From assembly GCA_934726055.1 (NCBI GenBank), contig CAKVCZ010000002.1, forward strand, positions 1-64,000: 64,000 nt of DNA. The letters run 5' to 3'. This DNA is from an uncultured Candidatus Melainabacteria bacterium (GTDB lineage: Bacteria; Cyanobacteriota; Vampirovibrionia; Gastranaerophilales; Gastranaerophilaceae). Of this stretch, positions 9,140 through 17,442 are shown piece by piece. The stretch's first letter is position 1. Every line of letters begins with the position of its first letter. Under the pieces are notes generated by a model. It searched no databases. It saw only the letters and a program-made list of their open reading frames with translations, and was not told where the DNA came from. The translations under genes and the position numbers were made by a program.

Positions 9140-9967
9140 TTAATCGCAAGAATCATTTTGCCATGTTAATTGTTTTGAATTTGGGCAATTGTATGTTCCG
9201 CCTTCATTTATGTCGTGGTTTACCAGTGTATAATCCATATTATTCTTTTCTAAAATCCATGCTACACAAGAACCATAGTATGTACACCTTTCTAAATGAG
9301 TTGAAACATACTGTGCTGAATCTCTTGGTATAATTCCTTGTTTTGTTATTGCAAGAGGGAAAATATCTGTACCAAAAGTATTTTTTCCTTTATACGGTCC
9401 GTCAAGATCAACATTTATCTGCCCACAATATGTATTTGAGCTAGATTTTTCATCTAAATTATTACAATATTGATATAAAAAATTTAAGGATATTATTGAT
9501 GTACCATCAGCAAACACAGCTTGGGGAACATATCCATCATCATCATATGATACAGTTTCATCACCATTCATAAGCTTTATTTTTTCACTGGATGCACAGT
9601 TGTTTGCTGCATCTCGACAACTTTTTTGAACCTTCATAAATTCTGTAATTCTATCAAAATAAGCTGTACTCATGTTTCCTGAGTATCCACTCGGAAACCA
9701 TTCATCAACCGGTCCATATACAGATACAGCTCTAGTTTGAGCTTCATTCAATTGTGCATAAATTTTCTTTAGTCTTGATATGTTTGCACGGTTGCCAGCA
9801 GAATTGTTTAAATCAGGTATTGTAAGTGCTGCAACAACACCTATAATTCCCATTACGATAATAATTTCGGCAATAGTAAATGCAAAATGTTTTAAGGTAA
9901 AAATATTTTTTTGCATAACAAAACCGGATTTTTTATCTATCTTCTTACTTAATCCGGTGTTCATCAA
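9140..9967 (-). CDS. Pilin-like exported protein with type IV prepilin leader
   Basis: Paralog of 19-822. The prepilin motif A|FTIAEI (F at residue 30 from the first ATG) is followed by VMGIIGVVAALTIPDLNNS, and Glu is present at mature position 5. The C-terminal domain shows CGQINVDLDGPYKGKNTFG, LAITKQG, paired cysteines around CTYYGSCVAWIL and a final LTWQNDSCD. The leader is longer than in the other copies; an internal ATG (residue 18) would give a 12-residue leader but has no ribosome-binding site. Probably exported and processed by a prepilin peptidase. Confidence 0.75.
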   Translation of the reverse strand: MMNTGLSKKIDKKSGFVMQKNIFTLKHFAFTIAEIIIVMGIIGVVAALTIPDLNNSAGNRANISRLKKIYAQLNEAQTRAVSVYGPVDEWFPSGYSGNMSTAYFDRITEFMKVQKSCRDAANNCASSEKIKLMNGDETVSYDDDGYVPQAVFADGTSIISLNFLYQYCNNLDEKSSSNTYCGQINVDLDGPYKGKNTFGTDIFPLAITKQGIIPRDSAQYVSTHLERCTYYGSCVAWILEKNNMDYTLVNHDINEGGTYNCPNSKQLTWQNDSCD

Positions 9968-10187
9968 TCAATCTTCGCTTTCCTTAATCCTTTTACTTTA
10001 TTATTATATATTTTTTTTTATCATAATTCAAGTATTATATAAGATTTTTTTTACAAAATAAGAGTTATATAATACATTTGTATTAGGCTGATATTATAGT
10101 TTTTTGAATGGTATTTTTTAGAGAAAACCCATCATAATAAGCTTTATAGCAATATTGAATCCATAATAGTACAGGTGGATATTAAAT

Positions 10188-10205
10188 ATTACCAATTTAG
10201 GTAAT
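10188..10205. promoter_or_regulatory. Dyad-symmetric element upstream of the response regulator
   Basis: ATTACC-(6)-GGTAAT is a perfect inverted repeat about 85 nt upstream of the regulator's start, in an otherwise featureless ~320-nt intergenic region (9968-10288). Its position and symmetry suit a dimeric regulator, possibly autoregulation; this is inference. Confidence 0.35.
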
Positions 10206-10288
10206 TCCATATAATCCAAAAATCAATTTTAATAACTATGGAAATAAAAATTTACCCCATTAATAATAAGAAGAATAAGGAGAAAAAA

Positions 10289-10966
10289 ATGAGTGCAACG
10301 TTAACAAAAACTATTTCTGTAATTATTGTAGAAGATTTTAAATTAACAAGAGTCGGTTTAAGATGTGCTTTGAATACAAATGAAGACATAGAAGTTGTAG
10401 CAGAATGCGAAAATGCGACAGAAGGATTAGATGTTATAAAAAAATATTCTCCTGATGTTGTAATTATGGATTTAGGACTACCGGGTATGAATGGTATCGA
10501 AGCCACAGTTAAAATTAAAGAATTTAATCCAAAAATTAAAATAATTGCCTTGACTACTCATGATAGAGAAGAAGAAGTTCTTGCAGCTTTAAGTTCCGGT
10601 GCAACAGGTTACTGTTTGAAAGATATTGATCCGACAAAACTTGCAGATGTAGTTCGTGATGTTGCTCAAGGTGTATGTTGGCTTGATCCTGAAATAGCTC
10701 AACTTGCTCTTAACGCATTTCCAAAACTAGAAAATACCAAAGTTCTGTCAAACAGTTCCTCTCAAGAAGGTCGTGTCCCTTTAACAGAAAGAGAATTTGA
10801 AGTTTTAAAACACTTGGTTACAGGCAAAAGTAATACCGAAATTGCAAAAGAATTAATTGTAAGTGTTCATACAGCAAAAGCACATGTTTGTTCTATTTTG
10901 CAGAAAATGTGTGTCAATGATAGAGTTCAAGCAGCAGTAAAAGCTGTTAAAGAAGGTTTAGTTTAA
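10289..10966 (+). CDS. Two-component response regulator, NarL/LuxR family
   Basis: 225 aa. The receiver domain is residues ~8-125: acidic pocket EDF near the start, phospho-acceptor Asp in VVIMDLGLPGMNG, conserved Thr in IALTTHD and Lys in YCLKD. A LuxR-type HTH follows at ~160-225 (LTEREFEVLKHLVTGKSNTEIAKELIVSVHTAKAHV). It should bind DNA once phosphorylated by an unidentified kinase; none is adjacent. I chose the ATG at 10289 because AAGGAG lies 7 nt upstream; an upstream in-frame ATG at 10238 has no such site. Confidence 0.9.
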   Translation: MSATLTKTISVIIVEDFKLTRVGLRCALNTNEDIEVVAECENATEGLDVIKKYSPDVVIMDLGLPGMNGIEATVKIKEFNPKIKIIALTTHDREEEVLAALSSGATGYCLKDIDPTKLADVVRDVAQGVCWLDPEIAQLALNAFPKLENTKVLSNSSSQEGRVPLTEREFEVLKHLVTGKSNTEIAKELIVSVHTAKAHVCSILQKMCVNDRVQAAVKAVKEGLV

Positions 10967-10994
10967 TAATTAACCATTAATCCCCAAAAAAAAA

Positions 10995-11029
10995 GCCGAT
11001 TATGTGAATTTTTCATATAATCGGTTTTT
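10995..11029. terminator. Bidirectional terminator
   Basis: The stem pairs CCGATTATGTG with CATATAATCGG (one G-U), with TTTTT on the plus side and a run of A (T on the minus strand) on the other. It separates the convergent response regulator and sigma factor genes. Confidence 0.8.
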
Positions 11030-11124
11030 AATGATTAAATAGTTTTCTGCTTAATTAAAATTGTGTTTTCTCGAATAATATCCTTGTTTCTCTGTCCCTT
11101 ATTTATGTGTATCTATCTCAATTA

Positions 11125-12024
11125 TTAGTCAATATAGCAAGATAAAACTTCTTGACCTTGTAATTTCATTTTTTTCAATGCTCTCAATTCTGTTTGGCGA
11201 ATGCATTCTTTTGTAACACCATAAATGTTGCCAATTTCTTCTAATGTTTTTTTAGCAATGTTTCCTAAGCCATAACGCATTCTTACAACATCTTGTTCAC
11301 GTTCTTTTAATGTTGAAACAACCATTTCAATATCATTTTTCAAGTTTTCATATTCAACTGCCGAATTTACACCTGCTTTTTCATCAGCCAAAATATCTGC
11401 TAATGAAGTTTCTTTGCCATTATCATTTTCAAAACCGCCTTCTAATGAAACTGATTTTGAATATGCAGATAAGTATGTGTCAATTTTGTCTGCTGAAATG
11501 TTCATTTTTTCTGCAACATCTTTTGTATTAACTTGACAGTTGTATTCTCTTTCCATTTCAGATTTGATTTTAGAGAATTTTGACAATGTTTCTTGAATAT
11601 ATACAGGAATTTTCATGCAATGACCTTGTTCAGAAATAGCTTTGAACATAGATTGTTTAATCCACCAACTTGCGTATGTTGAAAATTTATATCCTAATTT
11701 ATAATTGAATTTTTCAGCTGCAATCATTAATCCTAAGTTGCCTTCTTGTATTAAGTCAACCATCGGTAAGTTTGACATATGAATAGCTTTTTTTGCAACT
11801 GCAACAACTAATTTTAAATTAGCTTGAACTAATTGTTTTTTAGCTTCCATATCACCTGATGCCGCACGTTTTGCGATTTCTCTTTCTTCAATTGGTGTTA
11901 ATGTTTTGATTGAAGCTAATTCTCTAACATAAATAGCTAAAGTTGAATCATTTTCACCTGTTAAAACTTCACTTTTTGCAGGATTTGTAAAACTTTTTTT
12001 CATTTCGATTGGACAATTTTTCAT
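11125..12024 (-). CDS. RNA polymerase sigma factor, sigma-70 family (group 2-like)
   Basis: 299 aa. Region 1.2 is DSTLAIYVRELASIKTLTPIEEREIAKR. Region 2 is LVQANLKLVVAVAKKA...MVDLIQEGNLGLMIAAEKFNY, with 2.4 at FSTYASWWIKQSMFKAI. Regions 3 and 4 end with LKEREQDVVRMRYGL and the HTH KTLEEIGNIYGVTKECIRQTELRALKKMK. The short N-terminus without region 1.1 and the divergent residues suggest an alternative (group 2) factor rather than the housekeeping RpoD, as in cyanobacteria with several such factors. GAGGAG sits 7 nt before the ATG; a good promoter at 12276-12304 gives a ~245-nt leader. Confidence 0.9.
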   Translation of the reverse strand: MKNCPIEMKKSFTNPAKSEVLTGENDSTLAIYVRELASIKTLTPIEEREIAKRAASGDMEAKKQLVQANLKLVVAVAKKAIHMSNLPMVDLIQEGNLGLMIAAEKFNYKLGYKFSTYASWWIKQSMFKAISEQGHCMKIPVYIQETLSKFSKIKSEMEREYNCQVNTKDVAEKMNISADKIDTYLSAYSKSVSLEGGFENDNGKETSLADILADEKAGVNSAVEYENLKNDIEMVVSTLKEREQDVVRMRYGLGNIAKKTLEEIGNIYGVTKECIRQTELRALKKMKLQGQEVLSCYID

Positions 12025-12226
12025 AAGCAGCTCTCCTCACTCTTTATTCTCTCTTTTTTCTTAATGACGATTTTAAAAATTTCAACATTTGTGAATTTTT
12101 ATTAATTTTCGCACTACAAAGTAAGCCATTAAAACGTAATTTTTTAACAAGCGAACTAAGCTATACGATAGATATATCTTCGTATTGGCGATTATGTGGT
12201 TTCAAACAGACTTAATTAATTTCTAT

Positions 12227-12244
12227 GCAAGACTCCCGACTTGC
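12227..12244 (-). other. Hairpin in the long leader of the sigma factor gene
   Basis: GCAAG-(8)-CTTGC lies in the transcribed 5' leader of the sigma gene, about 30 nt after its predicted start. On the plus strand it is followed by TTTTTT, but no plus-strand gene lies upstream. The rest of 12025-12382 shows no other gene. Confidence 0.35.
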
Positions 12245-12275
12245 TTTTTTAAAATAATAATCTCTCGATATTTTT

Positions 12276-12304
12276 ATTATAGCACATCCAAAAATTTTCC
12301 GCAA
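12276..12304 (-). promoter_or_regulatory. Sigma-70 type promoter of the sigma factor gene
   Basis: On the minus strand, TTGCGG (-35) and TATAAT (-10) are separated by exactly 17 bp. Confidence 0.65.
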
Positions 12305-12382
12305 CCCTTTTATGAAGTTTTGTTAAGATAAATTTTATTTTTCATGTGGTTTCTTAACATTGCTTAACAATTATGAATATTT

Positions 12383-13489
12383 TTACACCAGCAAATTGAG
12401 CTGTGTTGTCTTGTTATTATTAGCTTCTGGCATGTTTTTGTTGCTGTTAATATTTAATATTTTATTTTGAATAAAGCCAAGTATATTATTTTGTTTTTGT
12501 TGTTTTTTGAATAGTTTTTCTGCATTTTCATAGAAAACTTTATTTTCTATTTTTTCTGCATCTTTGCCAAATTCGTTTCTAATAGCATTTTTTAGAACAT
12601 TTATGTTATCAATATAACGTTCTCTACTTGAGTTTTCGCCATAGTCTCCGATTGGTGCATCGGTGCCCCAGATAACTCTATCAGGTCCAACTCTTTTGAT
12701 GGCTTCAATTACAGCTTCAGGTTTTGCCCAAGATGTTTCTAAATATAAGTTTGCATCTTTATTTCTTAAGGACTGTTCTACTACATCAATACCTTCTCTG
12801 TTCCATTTTTCTCGAACATCCCAACACCATTTATCTTTATCATTTTCAAGATTTTTGCTTTCGATTTCTTCTTTTGGTCTATCTCCAACTTTTCCGGCTG
12901 GTACTATATTCATGTGGTATAAAACAACCGGCACTGTTGGGAATTTTTTTGCTAAATTATATATTTTGTCAGGTGCTGCATATCCGTTTTCGGTGTGGAA
13001 CACGCATGGTACATTATGTTTTTTTGCAACTTCCATGTACGGTTCATATTTTTTGTCATCGGCATCTATTCCAATAGCCATTGGATGAAATTTTAGTCCG
13101 TGAAATTTATTCTTTTCTGTGCGGAATAAGTTTTCGATATTATTTGCGTTACCTGAATCTACTTGACATACTGCCAAAGGAATAAATTTGTCAGGATAAT
13201 TTGAGTTGTTAATATCTGAAAGAATTTTTTTATTGCTATCTGTTTCATTTAACAGATATTTGCCGTTAGTTTTGCTCAAGGCTTCTATGCTTGAAACGAC
13301 AAAATGTGAAACATCATCTGATTTCCAATCATAAGGATTGTATGCTTTTGTTAGTGATAACAAGTCCTCTGTTCTATAATTTTTATCTTTGTGTTGTCCA
13401 AGATGAGTATGCCCATCTATTACGTTATATCCTCTAAAAGAAACCTTTTGATTAACAACCGATTTTATCGGTGAGATTGCCAAATTCAT
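12383..13489 (-). CDS. Amidohydrolase/TIM-barrel metal-dependent hydrolase with N-terminal VSFRG tag
   Basis: 368 aa. After KVSFRG (residues ~15-20) the barrel starts with VIDGHTHLG, the metal-binding HxH of amidohydrolases. GLKFHPMAIG (Lys/His strands), VPCVFHTENG, VVLYHMN and the late VIWGTDAPIGDYG (catalytic Asp) follow in the order seen in amidohydrolase-2/ACMSD-type enzymes. Substrate unknown. The ~20-residue N-terminal extension has no signal-peptide character and shares its motif with the proteins at 5376 and 7067. AAGGAG precedes the ATG. Confidence 0.75.
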   Translation of the reverse strand: MNLAISPIKSVVNQKVSFRGYNVIDGHTHLGQHKDKNYRTEDLLSLTKAYNPYDWKSDDVSHFVVSSIEALSKTNGKYLLNETDSNKKILSDINNSNYPDKFIPLAVCQVDSGNANNIENLFRTEKNKFHGLKFHPMAIGIDADDKKYEPYMEVAKKHNVPCVFHTENGYAAPDKIYNLAKKFPTVPVVLYHMNIVPAGKVGDRPKEEIESKNLENDKDKWCWDVREKWNREGIDVVEQSLRNKDANLYLETSWAKPEAVIEAIKRVGPDRVIWGTDAPIGDYGENSSRERYIDNINVLKNAIRNEFGKDAEKIENKVFYENAEKLFKKQQKQNNILGFIQNKILNINSNKNMPEANNNKTTQLNLLV

Positions 13490-13589
13490 AATACACTCCT
13501 TCTCTCATTTAAAATCCGTAAAAATTTATTTTGTTAGTATTTAAAATTAACATTTACAATTTTTCATAAAAGTAAAAAGTAATTAGTTA

Positions 13590-13617
13590 TTGTAATAGGT
13601 ATTGTTTTTAATATAAT
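13590..13617 (+). promoter_or_regulatory. Promoter giving a probably leaderless mRNA
   Basis: TTGTAA (13590-13595), 16-bp spacer, TATAAT (13612-13617); the ATG of the next gene starts 7 nt after the -10 box and has no Shine-Dalgarno. Confidence 0.6.
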
Positions 13618-13624
13618 AAATAAT

Positions 13625-14032
13625 ATGGCAGAAGAAACATTAGCACAATTTGTGCAAAGAAAACGTGAAAATTTGGGATTGACACCATTTGGTTTATCCA
13701 AAAAGTGTAATGTCCCTGCTGTAATTATTGAAGAAATTGAAGCAGGGAGAGAACTTTTTTTATCTGTAACAGTTCGTCAAAATTTATCTAAAGGGTTGAG
13801 ATGTAGTGCTGAAGAAATTAAGGCACTGGAAAAAGATTTTGAATTTGAAGAAGTACCTATGGAAGTTATAGATGTTTTAAAACAAAGAATTCTAAATGGG
13901 GAAACAGAATTATACTGTCCAAAATGCAAATCACCTTTAAAAGTTAGAATTGAAACGATGTATGATATAGAGGATAATACAGTATATACAGCTCGTGGAT
14001 ACTGTACAAAATGTGTTTTTCAAATAAAATAA
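13625..14032 (+). CDS. XRE-type HTH protein with C-terminal zinc ribbon
   Basis: 135 aa. The N-terminal ~65 residues fit a Cro/XRE helix-turn-helix (LAQFVQRKRENLGLTPFGLSKKCNVPAVIIEEIEAGRE). Cys98, Cys101, Cys127 and Cys130 (CPKC...CTKC) form a zinc ribbon. Likely a DNA-binding regulator; target unknown. No homologous partner adjoins it. It is probably translated from a leaderless mRNA. Confidence 0.7.
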   Translation: MAEETLAQFVQRKRENLGLTPFGLSKKCNVPAVIIEEIEAGRELFLSVTVRQNLSKGLRCSAEEIKALEKDFEFEEVPMEVIDVLKQRILNGETELYCPKCKSPLKVRIETMYDIEDNTVYTARGYCTKCVFQIK

Positions 14033-14055
14033 TTGTTTAAAAATATATATGCTAA

Positions 14056-14083
14056 CGGGTTGAGTGCAAAAGCACTCAACCCG
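14056..14083. terminator. Strong intergenic hairpin, probable terminator
   Basis: Perfect 12-bp stem CGGGTTGAGTGC / GCACTCAACCCG closed by AAAA, between convergent genes. No clear T tract follows on either strand, so termination function is likely from position but not certain. Confidence 0.5.
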
Positions 14084-14100
14084 CATAGTTATCTCAAAGC

Positions 14101-14304
14101 CTAAAGACAAGCATCGTCGTCAATAGACATTGCCAGTAAAGATACCAAAGCAGCGATACCAACAAGGATATAAACCCCCCTTGATAAAATTGTCATATCA
14201 CCGAACAATTTTGCTACTAAATCGAGATTGAATATTCCCACCAATCCCCAGTTAATGGCACCAATAATGACCAAAAGATAACTAATTAACTTTACGTATT
14301 TCAT
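14101..14304 (-). CDS. DUF378 family small membrane protein
   Basis: 67 aa starting MKYVKLISYLLVIIGAINWGLVGIF, followed by a second hydrophobic helix (GVYILVGIAALVSLLAM). The IGAINWGLVG core is the DUF378 signature (YuzA-like). It is an integral inner-membrane protein of unknown role. I chose the ATG at 14304 because AAAGG lies 7 nt upstream of it; the ATG five codons earlier overlaps that site. Confidence 0.8.
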   Translation of the reverse strand: MKYVKLISYLLVIIGAINWGLVGIFNLDLVAKLFGDMTILSRGVYILVGIAALVSLLAMSIDDDACL

Positions 14305-14419
14305 AATAAAACCTTTCATTTGTGGTTACTGTTTTATTATTGAATACTTTTTATCAAAAATAATTCGACAAAATAGCTATTTTGTTAAGCTTACAGACTT
14401 AGGTAAAGTGATTAATAAT

Positions 14420-15160
14420 TTACTTACAACTACCACGAGCCCATGTTAAATCTGTGCCATCTTTACATTTTGGATTGTATGGATCATTATAAGAGTAAAT
14501 ATAATCCATATTGTCTTTACTTAAAATCCAATTTACACAAGCATATCCATATATTAGACATTCGGAAATAGCATTTGGAAAATGAGGCCTTTCTCCATCA
14601 ACATAGTGGTCGCCGTAAACTAAACCTATTCCATCTTTTGTTATTGCTAAATAAAAAAGATCAAATCCATATGCATTCTTTCCTTTATTTGGTCCATCTA
14701 CATCAATTATAATATGTCCACAATTAAGTACTCCAGTTCCAGTATTAAATCGATCTCTAGCACAATTAGGGTCCGTAATTTCAGAAATATAAATACTGCT
14801 TCCGTCAGACAAAATTGAACTTGGATAACTTGAAGAAGAAAAGCAACCTCCATCTGAATCAATACAAGTTTTTTGTACATTTAAAAATTTGTTTATTCTT
14901 TTTAGGTAATGTTTTTGGCAAGCTAAGCTACTTGTAGTTGTGCAATTATCACTCACAAACCATGTCGGAACAGGTCCATATTTTGCCGTAGCACGATTTT
15001 GAGCATCATTTAGCTCAGCATACATTTTTTTAACTTTTGTTATAGTTTCTTTGTTACCAGTTGAATTATTTAGATTTGGAATAGTTAACGTAGCTACGAT
15101 TCCAATTATACCCATTACCATGAGGGTTTCTGCCAAAGTAAAAGCAAATATTTTTTTCAT
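14420..15160 (-). CDS. Pilin-like exported protein with type IV prepilin leader
   Basis: 246 aa paralog of 19-822 and 9140-9967. The short leader MKKIFA|FTLAETLMVMGIIGIV gives the cleanest prepilin site of the three. The C-terminal domain has LNCGHIIIDVDGPNKGKNAYG, LAITKDG, C-x5-C around CLIYGYACVNWIL and a final LTWARGSCK. AAGGA is well placed before the ATG. Processing by a prepilin peptidase and placement in a pilus or pseudopilus are expected; no assembly ATPase or platform gene is in the window. Confidence 0.8.
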   Translation of the reverse strand: MKKIFAFTLAETLMVMGIIGIVATLTIPNLNNSTGNKETITKVKKMYAELNDAQNRATAKYGPVPTWFVSDNCTTTSSLACQKHYLKRINKFLNVQKTCIDSDGGCFSSSSYPSSILSDGSSIYISEITDPNCARDRFNTGTGVLNCGHIIIDVDGPNKGKNAYGFDLFYLAITKDGIGLVYGDHYVDGERPHFPNAISECLIYGYACVNWILSKDNMDYIYSYNDPYNPKCKDGTDLTWARGSCK

Positions 15161-15328
15161 TTAAAATCCTTTTGTTTTCTTTAATTTATTGTATTGCATT
15201 ATATTATATTATATCAGGTAAAATAGTTATATTCAATGCTACTATATTTAATAATCAAAACTGTTTACAAATATATATTTTTATTGTAGATTTTTTCATA
15301 TATCATATAACTTATAAGGATTTTCCTT

Positions 15329-15772
15329 GTGGGAAAAAATAATATATTAAAACTTAATATTATATTACTTTCGGCTATTTTTGTATGCTTTTTATTATTT
15401 TTGCCGATATTTATTTTGAAATATCAAAAAGATATGTTGGTTAGCAAATTGAGGGATACATATAATGTATTAAATAACGGTGTTGCCGCATATATAATAG
15501 ATACTAGAGATAGTTACAATAATAAAGCTGTTTATGAAAAGGGGCTTTACATAGAACTCCAAAATGGCACATATATTGATATGTTCAGAAATGAAAAAGG
15601 AATATTATTTGTTTGTGATGTAAATGGTTTTAGAGCACCAAATATTAATGGTCGGGATGTATTTTTATTTTTTGTAAACTTTGATAATAAAGATATGATT
15701 ATTCCGGTAAATTTTGAAGGAAATATTGGCTCAAAAAGGATTATAAATGATGGTTGGAAAATGCAATATTAA
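15329..15772 (+). CDS. Pilin-like membrane protein lacking the prepilin motif
   Basis: 147 aa beginning at GTG, with AAGGA upstream. One N-terminal transmembrane helix (residues ~8-30) has no FTLxE sequence. The C-terminal part LFVCDVNGFRAPNINGRDVFLFFVNFDN aligns by eye with the VDIDGPSKGKNAWGIDYFEFAITKN box of the neighbouring pilin-like proteins, so this is probably a divergent, unprocessed relative. The next gene overlaps it by 26 nt. Confidence 0.55.
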   Translation: MGKNNILKLNIILLSAIFVCFLLFLPIFILKYQKDMLVSKLRDTYNVLNNGVAAYIIDTRDSYNNKAVYEKGLYIELQNGTYIDMFRNEKGILFVCDVNGFRAPNINGRDVFLFFVNFDNKDMIIPVNFEGNIGSKRIINDGWKMQY

Positions 15773-16235
15773 CTTAATAAAAAATACGATGGCATTTTTA
15801 ACTTTAGTCGTTTTATTTGTATTGATATTCATTTCAAATGCATATCTTGATATTATACAATTAATTCTGTTTCCGTTTGTTCTTGTTAATGATTTATTAT
15901 TTGCTGCAATGCCAATTTCAATATTATTATTGGTATTGTTTTTAGGGCTAACTTTTATAAGTAAAAATCCTAAAAAATATAATTTAATAAATTTAGTATT
16001 AAATATATTTGTTACATACGCTATATTTGGATATGATTTAACAAGTTTGGTCGAATCAACTTCATTTTTTGATTTATCGAATTTTATTGAGTTATATACG
16101 ATAATTTTAAGTTTTTTTATCTTGAATATTGCAAATATTTATGCATACGTTAAAAATAAACCCAAATTATACTTAGTAATAGGATTACTAATTTTAGGAT
16201 ATTTTATTTATAAAGTAATACATTTTATATGGTAA
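15747..16235 (+). CDS. Hypothetical polytopic membrane protein
   Basis: 162 aa, almost wholly hydrophobic, with about four to five predicted membrane helices. Family not recognised. The ATG lies inside the previous gene, with AAAAAGGA 6 nt upstream, so the two are translated as an operon. The MFS transporter starts 5 nt after its stop. Confidence 0.6.
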   Translation: MMVGKCNINLIKNTMAFLTLVVLFVLIFISNAYLDIIQLILFPFVLVNDLLFAAMPISILLLVLFLGLTFISKNPKKYNLINLVLNIFVTYAIFGYDLTSLVESTSFFDLSNFIELYTIILSFFILNIANIYAYVKNKPKLYLVIGLLILGYFIYKVIHFIW

Positions 16236-16239
16236 AGCA

Positions 16240-17442
16240 ATGATTACAAAAAGTGTTGATTATAAAATTTGCAGATTTTACGGAGCGTTATTTTTAAGAG
16301 CAATGTTGCTTTTATCTCCGATAATGTTATTGTTTTATCAGGAAAATGGTCTTTCAATTCAAGAATTATTCTTTTTTCAAGGAATTTTTTATCTTACATC
16401 TATTATTTTTGAATTTCCAATAGGATTTTTATCAGATAATTTCTCCAGAAAAAATTTATTAATATTTTCATTTTCAATTTTTTTAGGAATTGTATTTCTC
16501 TGGATGTTTTTTAAAGGTTTTTATGTAATTTTATTTGGCGAAATTATGTTTGGACTTTCAAAAGTAATTATGGACAATGCAACGTCTTGTTATTTGTATG
16601 ATTATTTAAGTGTAAATGATAAACAAAATATGATGCCCAGATATTATGGGTATCTTAATTTTTTCCTTGCAGCAGGAACATGTGTTGCTGCAATTATCGG
16701 AACATATATATATTCAACGTCAGGATTTAAAAGTTTACTTTTTGCTCAAAGTTTTTTAATTTTAGTAAGTATTTTTCTTATTTTTACACTACCAAATATT
16801 AAAACAAAAAAGGATACTATTAATAATAAATTTTATAATTTCTTCAATATTTCAAAAGATATTTGTAAAAATAAAAATATTAAATATTATATGTTTTTTT
16901 CAGGTTTATTAACAGCCATATCGATTTTATTTGCAACAAGTTTTCAACCGTTGATGCAAAATGCTTTATTTCCGATAGCATTGTTTGGTGTAGTAGCATT
17001 TGCAAATCATGGGACAAGAATGTTTTCAGGTCTTATTGCAGGAAAGTTACTTAAAAATATAAATATCAAAAATCTTGTTGTTCCTTTATTTCTATTACAT
17101 ATTATTGGTTTTTGTATTGTTTTTACAATAATAAAGCTGACTATTGTTCCTGTAATTACAGTTTTACTATTAATTATTTGTTTGATAATTTGTTTACAAC
17201 TAACGTTTACCATATTACATATAAGTCGTCTGCATAAATTTATTTCAATTGATAAACGTGGAAATTTAATGTCTATAAATAATTTTATTTCTCGGACTTT
17301 TGCTTTTATAATCCTTATTTCTTCAAAAATGCTTATTACAAGATTAGGGTTACAATGTTATTTTGGGGTAGTATTTTGCATATATTTATTAATTGGTTCT
17401 TATATTATAATAAAACTACATAGAGTAAAGGATTTGGTATGA
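16240..17442 (+). CDS. Major facilitator superfamily transporter
   Basis: 400 aa with about 12 hydrophobic helices. EFPIGFLSDNFSRKNLLIFSF between helices 2 and 3 is a clear variant of the MFS motif A (G-x-L/F-S/A-D-x-x-x-R-K). Substrate cannot be read from sequence. It is third in an operon with two small membrane proteins upstream and overlaps the following glycosyltransferase by 4 nt. Confidence 0.8.
   Translation: MITKSVDYKICRFYGALFLRAMLLLSPIMLLFYQENGLSIQELFFFQGIFYLTSIIFEFPIGFLSDNFSRKNLLIFSFSIFLGIVFLWMFFKGFYVILFGEIMFGLSKVIMDNATSCYLYDYLSVNDKQNMMPRYYGYLNFFLAAGTCVAAIIGTYIYSTSGFKSLLFAQSFLILVSIFLIFTLPNIKTKKDTINNKFYNFFNISKDICKNKNIKYYMFFSGLLTAISILFATSFQPLMQNALFPIALFGVVAFANHGTRMFSGLIAGKLLKNINIKNLVVPLFLLHIIGFCIVFTIIKLTIVPVITVLLLIICLIICLQLTFTILHISRLHKFISIDKRGNLMSINNFISRTFAFIILISSKMLITRLGLQCYFGVVFCIYLLIGSYIIIKLHRVKDLV

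Noticed and set aside
12227..12250. Plus-strand terminator (hairpin plus six T)
   Set aside because: No plus-strand gene lies upstream; it is better read as part of the minus-strand sigma factor leader.
12663..13088. Long plus-strand frames opposite the amidohydrolase
   Set aside because: They are antisense to a well-supported gene, Phe/Leu/Ser-rich as expected for shadows, and lack initiation signals.
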